From Sphagnum magellanicum (lineage: Eukaryota > Streptophyta > Sphagnopsida > Sphagnales > Sphagnaceae), in contig CM038912.1 in NCBI GenBank assembly GCA_021904315.1, positions 6,783,061 to 6,847,060 of the forward strand: a DNA stretch of 64,000 bases. The letters run 5' to 3'. Of the stretch, positions 48,396-59,650 are shown in pieces. How positions within the stretch are numbered: position 1 is the stretch's first letter; each line of letters opens with the position of its first letter. Under the pieces are notes generated by a model. That model made no database searches. It had not been told where the DNA came from and worked only from the letters and a program-made list of their open reading frames with translations. Position numbers and translations under genes: made by a program.

Positions 48396-48689
48396 GGCTT
48401 CCAGAGGAAAGTGGAAATGGGGAATGGAGCTTGAATGCTCTCTTGGCTCTTCAAGCAGGAGCAGGAGGTGAGTGCTCTTCTCTCCCCATTGCTGCAATTC
48501 CAAGCTCCGATCCATCCTTGCTTGTGTTGCCCGGACATAATTGTTGTTGTCTTAGTTGCATAAGATGAATGGTTTTATTGTATGGTTTGCAGCAGAGGCA
48601 GCCCAGACAAAGGAATGAAGTTATTGAGATCGTCACCTGGGAGATCATTTCCTTCCATTAGCAATAGAAGTTTTGGGCTGTTTCCATAA
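48396..48689 (+). CDS. Last two exons of an unidentified gene (partial)
   Basis: Exon 48,396-48,467 follows a strong acceptor (CTTCTTCTTCTTAG) and ends at GGAG^GTGAGTG. The next exon starts after TTTGCAG at 48,593, or three bases later at 48,596, because the acceptor is a NAGNAG (GCAGCAG). The frame stays open across the junction either way and stops with TAA at 48,687-48,689. The C-terminal tail is about 55 residues, basic and Ser-rich (GSSSRSR, then KLLRSSPGRSFPSISNRS). Its 3' region is GC-richer than the flanks and has an AATAAA at 49,000. Upstream exons were not found in the window; they may lie beyond the retroelement at 44.6-47.6 kb, implying a long intron. It could also be a captured gene fragment. 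The protein family is not recognised. Confidence 0.45.
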
Positions 48690-49010
48690 GCAAGTTGATG
48701 ATTTTTTCTAACATTGTACCAACCCCAGTTGAATGCTAATAATGTAGCTTTTTCCAGGTTTCTTTTTAATCTCATCCAGTGTAGGACCAAACTCACGGTT
48801 CTGGTGCTGTGTTTTCCTTACTTTATGAAGAAAACATCATTTTTGGGGGGTAAATTCAGTTTCATTATGCCTTTCCTTTTTCCTGAGCGCCTCCATTCCC
48901 GTTACACGTATTTTCAATGCTCTTACCTGTACAACTGCTATAATTACTCTCGAACCTTGTGCATTAAATTCTGAGTTTCAGCATTTCATACCAAGATTTA
49001 ATAAAATTTC
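48690..49010 (+). terminator. Probable 3' UTR with polyadenylation signal AATAAA at 49,000
   Basis: The 310 bp after the stop codon keep the gene-like composition. The hexamer AATAAA at 49,000-49,005 ends this compartment, and copy 3 of repeat family R begins within about 10 bp of it. Confidence 0.45.
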
Positions 49011-49012
49011 AT

Positions 49013-49257
49013 TACTTTGCGGACACCAAAGTAATCCAGTGCAAAGTGTACAAAGGGTTTTTTTTGAAAAGAAAAAAGTGCGCAAAAGTCGCCATATATT
49101 GAGGAAAAAAATCAAAAGTTGCCATATTTAGACAATGATTTTGTGGAGGTTGCTAGAAAAAATCAAAGATTGATTCTAAAGAATTTCTACTTTCTCGTCT
49201 GACCTCAAGCCAAATTTGGCTCATTCCTCTTGTGAATGATCATTGGTCCACCTACTC
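49013..49257 (+). repeat. Dispersed repeat family R, copy 3
   Basis: Aligns with 52,465-52,727: shared words include GTACAAAGGG/GTAACAAAGGG, CGCAAAAGTCGCCATAT, TGGAGGTTGCTAGAA, CTGACCTCAAGCCAAATTTG, GCTCATTCCTCTTGTG and GTCCACCTACT. The first 25 bp of the family are missing, so it looks truncated at its left end. Confidence 0.85.
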
Positions 49258-52200
49258 TACTCCACAGAATTGAAAAAGAAAAAAAAAAAAAAAAAAAACC
49301 CTAATCCCACCTTCAAAATCAGGACTTTCCACTAAAGTACCCTAATACCTAGGCTGGTTAGGCATTAATTAATTAATTAAAAAATTCCAAAATTTCTGAA
49401 AAATACCAACCTGAAAATCTGAAAGAAACTCTAAGCACATTAGCTTCATTATTTAGTATAGTGCCTAATTGTAAATTGTTATTTTTATTTTTCTAGTGGA
49501 AGTAAATGATTAAAAAATTTATAAGGCACTATGCAACATAGACCAGGTCAATTATGCAATATTTGAAATACAATGCAAAAATATTTTAATTAAAAAAATT
49601 AATTAAAAAAACAACAACAACAACACCACCACTTCCCTCTCTCATTTATTGGCAATGAGAGCTATTTTATATTTTCAATAGGCCAGTTGACAATTTGTTA
49701 GTAGAGATCCAAGAAAGTGCAACAATTTTCCCAAGAGTTTGTCCCCCACCCCCCTGATTCCAAACCTAAATATTTAAAGCATAGTTGCTTGGAGTTTGGA
49801 CTTGAAATGTGGAGAGGCCATTATTGGATAGACAATAAGCTTTGGGAGGGCTTCCTTGCTTCACTTCTTTCCAACACACTAAAATAGTAGTGGAACCTTA
49901 AATTTAGGGGAACCTTGATTGGGTTTGCCAGGCCCATTTACCAATCATGGTTGAATTCTTTATGTTTTATGAAGTTCATGGAAAGAGAGAGTCCACAAAA
50001 CCTACACTACACTAATACCACCTAGTGTACATGCTAGTGTTGGATGTGCAAGTTGACTTACCTACCCATATTCATCCCCTATTGGTTAATGAAACACATT
50101 CCCCATCCATTTGAATGAGTTAGCCACCTCAATATTTTACACCTACCTCCTTTACATGAGTTGGTACCTATGTGTTTTGAGGTTTATCCTTATTGAGGTA
50201 GGTGGCAAATAATGTTTTTTGACCAAGTATAAGGTGGGTGCTTGCAAATTTTAATATACTTGAATCTTGGAGTTTCTCTTGGTTGTTTATAATCTCGAGC
50301 ATTTGAAAAAAACGGGCCTTGGACATCATGCCAAAGCCATGTTGTGATGATCATGGTTTTTGTGAGCTTGGATTGTTGCCAAGGGAATACGTGATAAAGA
50401 TCATGCAATGCCATATTACGTATCGAGCATCCATAACTTGTTCTTCATCATACTCTTTTCATGGAAGGATTGTATCTTGATCCCTATGGAGGTGAGTAGT
50501 GTTGAGTGGACAAGGCTTCCACATTTGTGTTCATATGTGACTTACCACATCTTTAAACCATGAAGGTGGGTATGGGTTTTGTTATGTGATTAATATGTCA
50601 GGTATTTACACTAACTTTTTATAGGATTTATTTGTTGTTGGAATCGAAGTCAATGTGAACAAAGTTTGGGCACTTTTTTTGTTTTGGGCACTTGTTTTTT
50701 TTAAAGATTTTTTTTGTTTGTAGCCAAAGCAGCTATCATCCATAGGAAGATGTAGGAAAAGTGGTGATTGTCTCCCAAAAGATTTAGCCAAATATGGCTA
50801 TAAATCAAATAAATAATATGAAATGTGAATCTTGAATCATCCTTCTATATTTTGGCTACAAACTAATATAGATATCTGCTGATTTTTACTACCTTTTATT
50901 TTCTCACTTCTGAGGATTGAAAAAAATCCAAAATCAATCAAGTTTAGAATTTGAATTTTTTATTTCACTTTTTGATGAAATTTCACCAATTAAAAAAAGG
51001 GTTGGTTTGGGGGTTCATCGTCAAGGTGTGTATTTGAAATCTCATCTTTTGTGTTTCAAACTCTTACTCTCCTATAAACAATGCAATGCAATGAAAAGTT
51101 TCAAAAATAGCGGTATGATGATTTGTGTGCATGTTTTTTCTATGTGTGACTTTGTTAGTTTCCATAGTGTTGGGTGTAAAAGGTAGTCCAATCAAACCAA
51201 ACTCCTCCCCTCAACTCAAGCCCTTACAAACCTCCCCACACATAACCTTGGAAGAGAATCCTTGGTGAAATTAGGTAGAAAGGAGATAAGTCTTCTCCAT
51301 TCATCCCAAAAGCTTTGATTTTTGTCACAAATCTGAAAAAAAATTCATTGTTGTTGTGAAAGATGGACATAGGTGGGGGCAACTAGCTTCAAAACAATGA
51401 ACAAGAAAAGCTAGTATTGAAATCATCACTATATGTGGGGCATTCCTCTTGTGTGTCATCTTGCATTGTGTGTGATAATTTTTTTGATGGGCCGTATAGT
51501 ACTAGTGTAGGCATCATATTTTGGATGGTGCAAAGGTGTGTGGGCAATGATAGCTCATGGATGTGGCCACCATGCTTTTAGCAAGCATGAGTGGCTTGAG
51601 GATATTGTAGGAATCATCTTCCGTGCTTGCACACAAGTATGTGAGAAATTTTCATCAAACTTCTTTTGCAAGAGTCACCCCAACACCCAAACACCACATG
51701 GAGTGTGTGGATCATGATGAGGTTCTTGTTCCATGAAAGCCATGCACAATGAATTTTACATTACCTTTTTAACATTCCCAAGGGCCAATCTAGCAAAATC
51801 TGATGTTGTGAGGATGTGATTTCTTAAATAGAATTGAACTTTGAGAAAATTTCCTTGCCAAAAAATGCTTGTCCATTTACTTCACTATTTTGAAAAATAA
51901 ATATTTTTTAAATATAAACTTTTTTGGTTACGTTTTTTTCCTAAATATATTTTTTCGGTTTTTCTTTTTTTTTTTTTGGGTGCAAGATTTGATGTGTGAT
52001 TCTATATGAAAAACACTTAACTAAAGGGATAAAACCTGGACACCAAACATGGGTGAAAATTTTAATTACTTAACCTTCATGCAAGAGTCCATAACCCTAC
52101 AATAACCTAATACCCACCAAAGATTTTACACAAGCATGCATAAATAAAAATAAATAAGTAAGTTATTAATCAAATGATCCAACATTTGGAATGACTTATA

Positions 52201-52435
52201 ACCCAAACTTGTTCTCTTCTTTATTTTTTATTTTCTACAAGTGAAAAAACCAATCAAGGACGGTGGTGTTGAGGACTATGTTAGCTAGAGCTTTGAGACC
52301 ACCATAGTTGCACCGTGCTTTGTGTTGTTTTCAACTACTATAGACATGACGGTGGCTCTTAATCCCAGGAAACCTTTACTCAAGGTTTAGGAAAAGAATG
52401 GAAGGAATTTTGTGGAATTTTTGCAAGGAAAGGAT
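49258..52435. other. Stretch without a supported gene
   Basis: ORFs reach 89 codons with no domain. Several A-runs and a GCATTAATTAATTAATT word occur. No transposon ends recognised. Confidence 0.5.
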
Positions 52436-52439
52436 GGGT

Positions 52440-52727
52440 CCAGTGTTTTTTTTGGGGCAAAATTTTGCACTTTGGCAACAAAAAGTAAAATCAAGTGCCA
52501 AGTGTAACAAAGGGCTTTTATTCAGGGGAAAAAAAAAAAAAAAAAAAAAGCACAAAAGTTACCATATTTTGAGCAAAAAAATTCAGAAATTATCATATAT
52601 TTTTACAATGAGTTCATGGAGGTCACCAGAACAAAGCAGGATTCTAAAATATATATATTTTTTCATATCTGACCTCTAGCCAAATTTGGCTCATTCCTCT
52701 TGTGGATAATCACGAGTCCACCTACTT
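52440..52727 (+). repeat. Dispersed repeat family R, copy 4 (longest)
   Basis: Starts CAGTGTTTTTTTTGGGGCAA, carries a run of about 21 A, and ends AATCACGAGTCCACCTACTT. It contains every landmark of the other three copies and is the best reference for the family. No inverted ends or target duplication could be fixed. Confidence 0.85.
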
Positions 52728-53960
52728 GACAATTTTTTAAAATTTTCAAAATTTGAAGTTATTTTCAAAAATTATTTAAATTTAAAATAAATAAATAAAA
52801 ACACCCTAGATGGGCAAGTAATATCTAGGAATTATTGACAAAAAGGCATCCATCTCCTTGTGAATTACATTTATTCATCTCAAAATATATAGGCAAGAAT
52901 TTTAAAATGACACTTTTGCATATGAAGCTTGGAGATTCCTTTTGATTTCCCATAACTTTTACATATTTTTAAAAAAAATGGTTTCTCTATTTGGTTCATC
53001 CACAGGTGGGTAGAGAGGATCTGCTGCTATTGATGGTGGGAAGAGCTCCTTTCTTGAAGCCAAATGATGGGAGTGTAGAGGTGTAGAGAATGCACCCACT
53101 GGTGGGGGGGAGGGGGGTCCTACAGATAACACACTCATTTTCTTCTCATCAATCTTCCTCCTAACTTATTATCATTTTCAACAGCAATGGACATTGCAGT
53201 AATCTTCTGCCTTCCTTGCTTTCTGTGCATGGGTCATCATGTGGGTAATGTGTTGCAAGTATAATAATAATAATAATAATAATAAAATTTGGAGAACAAT
53301 CACAAAAATCTTTTTCTTTTGCTGTCTTCAACAATACAGTGAAAAAAAAGGAACCCATTAAAAAAAAAATCAAAAAATTAAAAAATTAAAAAAAACTTGT
53401 CTAAGTATTAAATATATTTTTAAGCCTTAGAGAAGGAGGTTGCTTCAGTAATGGAATTGTGGCTTTGAAGCTATAATGACATTTTGTGAACATTCATGAG
53501 AGCTTCTTATACTATTGTTGTTGTTGTCTGTGTTTTCTCCTTTCCATCTCTTTCATTCCTTTGCACTTTGCATATACAGGCTTAACATGTCAGGATTGGT
53601 CTTGGTGGGTTTCGTACTCACACACTAAACAATATAGTCATCTTGCATAGTGGAAACATTAAAATAAAATTGGAGGCCTAAATGTGGCTCCCCTACAGAC
53701 TTGACTGGGAAGCAATGCTTAGTTCACTAGAATTCCAGTGAGTGAATCGGCCATCAACAGCGGAATCGATCTTGCTAGGAGCACCCTCAGCAAGCTCACC
53801 TTATTGGAATGGCTGATTCTGCACAAGTTCTGTAGCATTCCCACAGCTTTGAAATGTAGCTCCTCTGGCTTCATTCCAATGAAAGGGTTCTCAATTCGCT
53901 GATTCTGCCAGGTGCAACTTCACCAGGCTCACCCAGCAAAGAGATGGACAAGGGCCGATT
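52728..53960. other. Stretch without a supported gene
   Basis: A (TAA)n run of about eight units lies at 53,262-53,285. From about 53,690 the sequence becomes GC-richer and leads into the minisatellite. No coding segment was recognised. Confidence 0.5.
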
Positions 53961-53964
53961 CTGC

Positions 53965-54390
53965 CACATTCCTATGCCCTCACCAGGCTCATCCACACCT
54001 GGAAGAATCAGCAGTTGATTCCACCATGTGTGTCCTCACCAGGCTCTCATTTGCACGTAGCAGAATTGGCTGTTGATTCTGCCATGGTGTGCCCTCGCCA
54101 GGCTCGTCTACGCCTGGCAGAATCAGTTGTTGATTCTGCATGCCAGGCAATGTGACATGGCCAGACTTGTCCACACTTGGCAGAATTGGCTGTTGATCCA
54201 CCAGGCTTGTCCACACATGGCAGAATCGGCTGTTGATTCCACAAGGCTTGTCCACACATGGCAGAATCGGCTGCTGATTCCACCAGGCTTGTCCACACAT
54301 GGCAGAATCAGCTGTTGATTCCACACGGCTTGTCCACACATGGTGGAATCGGCTGTTGATTCCACCAGGCTTGCACACCCTCACCAAGCT
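53965..54390 (+). repeat. 41-bp minisatellite
   Basis: The core TCCACCAGGCTTGTCCACAC recurs at a 41-bp step (AGGCT or CGGCT at 54,203, 54,244, 54,285, 54,326 and 54,367), with four or more diverged units further left. Each unit also has TGGCAGAATCGGCTGTTGAT. Because 41 is not a multiple of three, all three frames are cycled, which keeps ORFs of 80-156 codons open on both strands; these are not genes. Confidence 0.93.
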
Positions 54391-54665
54391 TGCTTGTGCC
54401 CACAGAGCAGAAACAGCCATTGAAATAGCAGCCATGGGAATAATACAACTACCACCCACCCATCATGAAGTCACTGAGTGTGTTGTGATTTCCTTGGTAG
54501 CTGCAAAGCTTTGTGATGCGGGTGTGTGCTTTGGAGATTCGAACCTTATGATTACCAAAGAGAGAGAGAGAGAGAGCCATCATCTAGCTACACAACCTGC
54601 AAAAAGAATTTGCTGCACTTTGATACAATGCACATCATTCATGAGTGTTTAAGTTTATAACTTTA

Positions 54666-54939
54666 GGGGCCAGAGTGAACCAGCAGCACCCACCAATGCA
54701 TCATGCAGGATGGATGGATGATATGTGGATGAGAAACACTAACTAATCACAAGGGTTAGTTAATACATGGTTAGGTATATATTAACCATCCACATGCATC
54801 ATCCTAGCTTTAGTTAGTTCAAGTGTTGGTTTGTATGACTTTTGTGAAGGTGACTAACAGGAGGGCGGGGTGGGGGATGTTTTCATCCATCCCTTATGGA
54901 GTTCTGGTGGTTGTTGGTTGGTGGTGGTTCAGTTTGGGC
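54666..54939 (+). mobile_element. Miniature inverted-repeat element, copy 3 (diverged, shorter)
   Basis: Starts GGGGCCAGAGTGAACCAGCA and continues ACCCACCAATGCATCATG...GGATGGATG...GAGAAACA in the same order as copy 1. The right end GGTTGGTGGTGGTTCAGTTTGGGC is roughly the inverted left end. The middle is shorter and no target duplication is visible. Confidence 0.55.
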
Positions 54940-55249
54940 TTGAATTGTGAACCCCAGATTCACACATACATCACTTGGGAGGATTGTTTGTTGCGTTGTC
55001 AATTTGGAAGCTGGTAACTTAGGGACCTGCATCAAACCAGTTTTTCAACTTTAGATTGGCAAACTGGAGGGACCAAAGTGAAAGAAGCCCCACCAATAGA
55101 CCTTTTCTACTGGGATGGTTGCAGATGCTGGTGGGTACGCTAGACAGCAGCAAATGATTTTTCACTACTAAAAACACATGAGAGCGAACCTACCCTTTTC
55201 GTACCATTATGGTTATTGGATAGGTAGCACACTTTTCTTGATTGCTCTC

Positions 55250-55273
55250 GACATACATACATACATACATACA

Positions 55274-55343
<70 letters not shown>

Positions 55344-55363
55344 CATACATACATACATACATA
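55250..55363. repeat. (ACAT)n microsatellite
   Basis: About 28 tetranucleotide units, interrupted twice by ATATATAT. Because four is not a multiple of three, it opens Tyr/Ile/His/Thr-repeat ORFs on the plus strand and Met/Cys/Tyr/Val on the minus, neither of which is a gene. Confidence 0.97.
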
Positions 55364-58300
55364 TGTGCATGACCACCCTAAAGCACAACAGAAAATTTCT
55401 AGTGTATCTGGAGAGCATCATCTCTAGTGGAATTTGTCCTCAGCAAAGGGCAGAATGCTTTGAAAATCGCTCTAACGGGCACTTTTTAAAAGAAAATCCC
55501 ATTATACCATCCAAGTATTACAAGGAAAACAAAATTAAATAATTTCCTTGCAGTGCTTTACATCAGGTAATGGCCTCAAAGAGGAGCGTTCACAAAACAA
55601 GTGCCCTTCGACTCCATCTCAAGTGGGTGTACGTCCCTCTAGCATTATCCTACACATTGTGTGTGTGTGTGTGCACATTTTCCTCTTAATGTCGCAAGCA
55701 TCTTATAGATTTGCAAGGTCCCTTGTCAAGTTGGCATCAGCCTTTTCAATTGGTGATATTTCGCCAAAAATAAACTAGAAATTCAAATCTTGAAAAAGAA
55801 GTGATTTTTGAGCTTTTCAGTCACCAAAAGTGAAAAAAAATGTTTTAAATCACCATATTGATATATTTGGTTTTCATTAAAGTATCCACAAAGTTTACCG
55901 AACTGGGTGGCAACTTGGGCAACTACACAAAAATAATTGACAAACAAAATATTTGGGAACACAAATTTTGCTACAATCCAAACTAGTTGGAAAACTTTTT
56001 TTGCTCCAAAACCAATGCCTAAACAATTTGTCACCTAGTTCTTGTGTGTGGCACTTGAATGATCGACTCTACAAGCAAGGAGTTTCTATGCAAGTGAGCA
56101 TTTGACGTAGCATGCTATGAGTTATGGCCTCCCTACAAGTGTGCTATGTGAGCATGAGAAGGTTGTGCATCAAAAGTTGTGTTGGAACATCTCTACAAGC
56201 GAGTTGTGTGAATGTGAAAGAATGTGAGGTTGCTATAAAAAGGGTGTAATGGGAGATGCAAGTTGCAACTATCTATGCAAAGGGAGGTGCAACATTGGCA
56301 TTGGAGGTTGATTGAAGGGGGTACCCTTTTGAATTTTGACAAAATAGAATTTTGGAGCCTTGTGTTCAGTCCCTATTAATGTTATTGTGGTTGAAATTAA
56401 TTTGGTTTTTGTAGGCAAATGATAATCCCTACTTGAACCATTTAGGCAATCTCGGACATATCTACTCAAAGCTTGATTTGCTAAAATTTCATTTGTCTTT
56501 TTCAACATGGTCCTACTCCATGACCTCCAAAATGAACAAAAGATTTACTAGGATTATTTGGGGGACAACTTGACAATGTGAGAAGTCGTGCTTACAAACG
56601 TATGGTTGTGTTTTGTGATCCTAAGAAAATTTTGCAAATTTATTTTGAATGTTCATGGTTGCTAGAATCCCTCAATAGGTGTAAAGAGGGTTTTTGCATC
56701 AAGGAAGCTTAGAAGTGGGTTCTAGCAATAGAACCTAGGAAATGGGCATGTTGTGCAAAGAGTTGTATCAAATTCAACATGATGATCATGCATAAGCTTG
56801 TTCGTTACATGGTCTCCCAAACACCCTTGTCCAAAAATTCATCTTTGCCACAATTTCCAATCTCCACATCAATGATGTGGTGCCTTCATTAGATAATCAA
56901 AAGTTAGAAAAGGGAAGTGAAGAACTTATCACATAAGGCTTTCCATTTTCCCCACGGACACCATTGTGAATACCTAAGTCAAATTTTGCAATGTCGGCAA
57001 GCCAAGGGATCCATTGCCATTTTCCTACAATTTGAATGTGATTGTTTTCAATGTTGTTGGATATGTGAAACATTATTGAATGGGTACAATCCAAACTTTT
57101 AGGATTTATTGGTAGAAAAGCAATGTGATGCAAGTTATAACAATTATCACTTAAACAATTAAGGTTTAGGATACATTTCTGAATTTTGAATTAATAAGCT
57201 GCACACCATATATACATTTATAGGTATTGTTATTTTGAATTGTTGTAAGTAATCCATGTATTGTTTCTACCATAGGAGTTCATCCATGTTTCATGCATTT
57301 TGATTGTCGATCACATCACACAACTACATTTCAATTTTCTAATTCGGGCATGGGTCATGCAATAATCAATAATTCCTTTACAACTAGAATGGAAATGTTG
57401 AAAAAGTTACACAAGCAAATGACAATTTTGCAACATTTGGTTCATTCATAACATCTATGCTCATGGGGCCACATTTGTGTGCATAACATGTCAATGTTAA
57501 GAATAGTTCAAGCTCTAATTATTTGTTTAGCAACATTTTTCCACACACTTATCTTCCCCTTGCTTAGCCTCCAATTACTCAAACTTTCCTTCATTTGTAT
57601 AGAAACAATTTTGAGTTTTGATTGTAATTTCCATTTGATTACAAATTGTTGTTGTATTGAGCATGTTACTACCTAAGGGTGGAACATTTTTACTATTTGT
57701 TCATCACAAATGTGCAATGGTCAAATTAAATCTTTTTGTTGGGTTTGAAAAAGGGGTTATTGGCACTATTGGGTTGATTGGGTGGCTCCCCTTTTTAAAC
57801 ATGTGAATCTTGAGAGAGGCAGTTTTGCAAAATTCATAAGGTAAGATTGAATCACCCAAATTGTTTAGTTTTTAATATTAAATGTTGAATGCAAATTTTT
57901 AAAATGCAACAACTAAAAGCCCATCCTCTAACAATTGCATCATCCATTCCTATTACCAAGTGTGATGCTCCCTAAATATGTTTATTTTACCATTTGACTC
58001 TTGCAAATCCAACAAACCCTAGTTTCCACATGATGTTCTTGGCTTTTCAAACAAATGCACCAAAGCTAGCTAGAGGTGTAGTTAAAGTTGTGAATATCTA
58101 TTTGCATTCCTTGACAAAAAGATGTATTGAATAATTGACTTAATTATAACATACATGGCTTATGGGATCAACATAAACTATTTTATACAAATGAATTAAC
58201 TTGTAAGTAGGTTCTAACAAAAAGTTAATTTTTCATTAAATTTGAATCCTTACAATTTCTTTGTACAAGTCTTAAACGTTATAATCAACATCATATTTAA

Positions 58301-59475
58301 AATGGCACACAAAAACATAATACATTATGAATGATTAGTTTTTTAGAATTTTAATTAATTATGAGTAGCAATAATAAATTGATCATTACTTCCAAATATT
58401 TGTATTAATCATATACAACCATTTGGTGATGTAAAGTTGGTTGTGATTATAAGCTACATGCAATTTCTTTGAGGTTTCATTAACAACATTGTTTCTATGA
58501 GCTCCAGTCTCATATATTGGGAAAATCTAGTTGTTATCAAATGGTACTTTAGTAATCACAATATTAAGTATGAAAGTATGTGCCACAATGAATTCAATAT
58601 TCATGTTGGATGAATACAAACCCTTGCATGTAAGTGATTGTAGTTTAGGGTTGTTTATAGGGATTTAACAAAGGCCATTGATCCAAAATCTTTGAGAAGA
58701 CATTTGTTCACATCAATTATTAGTAAGGCCCCATCCAATGTGGGGTTCCTATATTTTTAAGTAGCTAATCATCAAACCTTCAACACAACATGTGTTGCTT
58801 AATCAGACAACTAAAATTATGTAACAATTCCTTGTCTTGTAAATGAAATACTAGTTAGAAAGTTATATATGTTATAACAAAACAATTTGTTGTGAACCCC
58901 CAACCAAATGACATGGCCTGTTTGGAACTTGTAAGGGAAATTTAGGTACAAGGAGGATTGTAACATTTTGTTTACCATCATAGGTACACCTTCAAATGAC
59001 CATTCCCCCTTCAATATGATTATTTATATTAAGGTTCATCTACAATTGATTGATAGTATTTTGCATTACAACTACAATGCCATTGGTAGTTAATGTAATC
59101 CACGTAAATTATCTTATTGCAAATTGTCTTAAGTGTCATCCCCATAGTTTAAATTAGAATTGTAACTCATTGATTATAAAAATAGATGGGATGCTTTCAA
59201 TGGACCTTAGTTGGATTAGCCAAATGGGAGGATTTGTGGCAAAAAGAAAAATTTAAAGCATTGGTTACATGGTCTTAATCAAAATTCTATTTCGATATTT
59301 CATATTCATTATAATCATTTCAATTTCATCCAAATTTCCCATAATACATTAGGAATATTGTTTTAGAAGTTCATTTTAAAATTTCAACATTTATTTAACT
59401 AAATTTCTATTACAAAATGAATTTAAGCATTGATTATCACTTGAATGGAACCCTATTAATCCAAATGCACCCTTT
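55364..59475. other. Stretch without a supported gene
   Basis: A short (GT)n run is at about 55,658-55,672. ORFs are at most 83 codons without motifs. Confidence 0.5.
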
Positions 59476-59479
59476 CATG

Positions 59480-59650
59480 ATTCTCGTTTTGGGGTTTTTA
59501 AGTTGATTTTTAAGGTTTTGGGGTTGAAATTTTGAGGTTTACCTTTTTGGTTTTCTAAGTTTAACTTTTAAGGTTTTCATGTTCAACTTTTAAATTTTAG
59601 GTTTTAAGGGTTTTTTGAAGGTTTTAGGGTTAGGGTTTAGTTTTAAAGAT
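59480..59650 (+). repeat. Degenerate TTTTAAGGTTTTGGGG-type tract
   Basis: Variants of TTTTAAGGTTTT, GGGGTTGAAATTTTGAGG and TTTTAGGGTTAGGGTTTAG recur at about 20-30 bp. The vocabulary is similar to the tract before the LINE at 31.3-31.6 kb. Confidence 0.55.

Noticed and set aside
54525-54550. Possible tRNA box B (GGTTCGAATCTCC on the minus strand)
   Set aside because: No box A at the right distance and no cloverleaf could be formed; chance or an old tRNA-derived fragment.
55178-55427. Overlapping ORFs of 61-93 codons with Tyr-Ile-His-Thr and Met-Tyr-Val-Cys repeats
   Set aside because: They are translations of the (ACAT)n microsatellite and its flanks; the repeat simply lacks stops.
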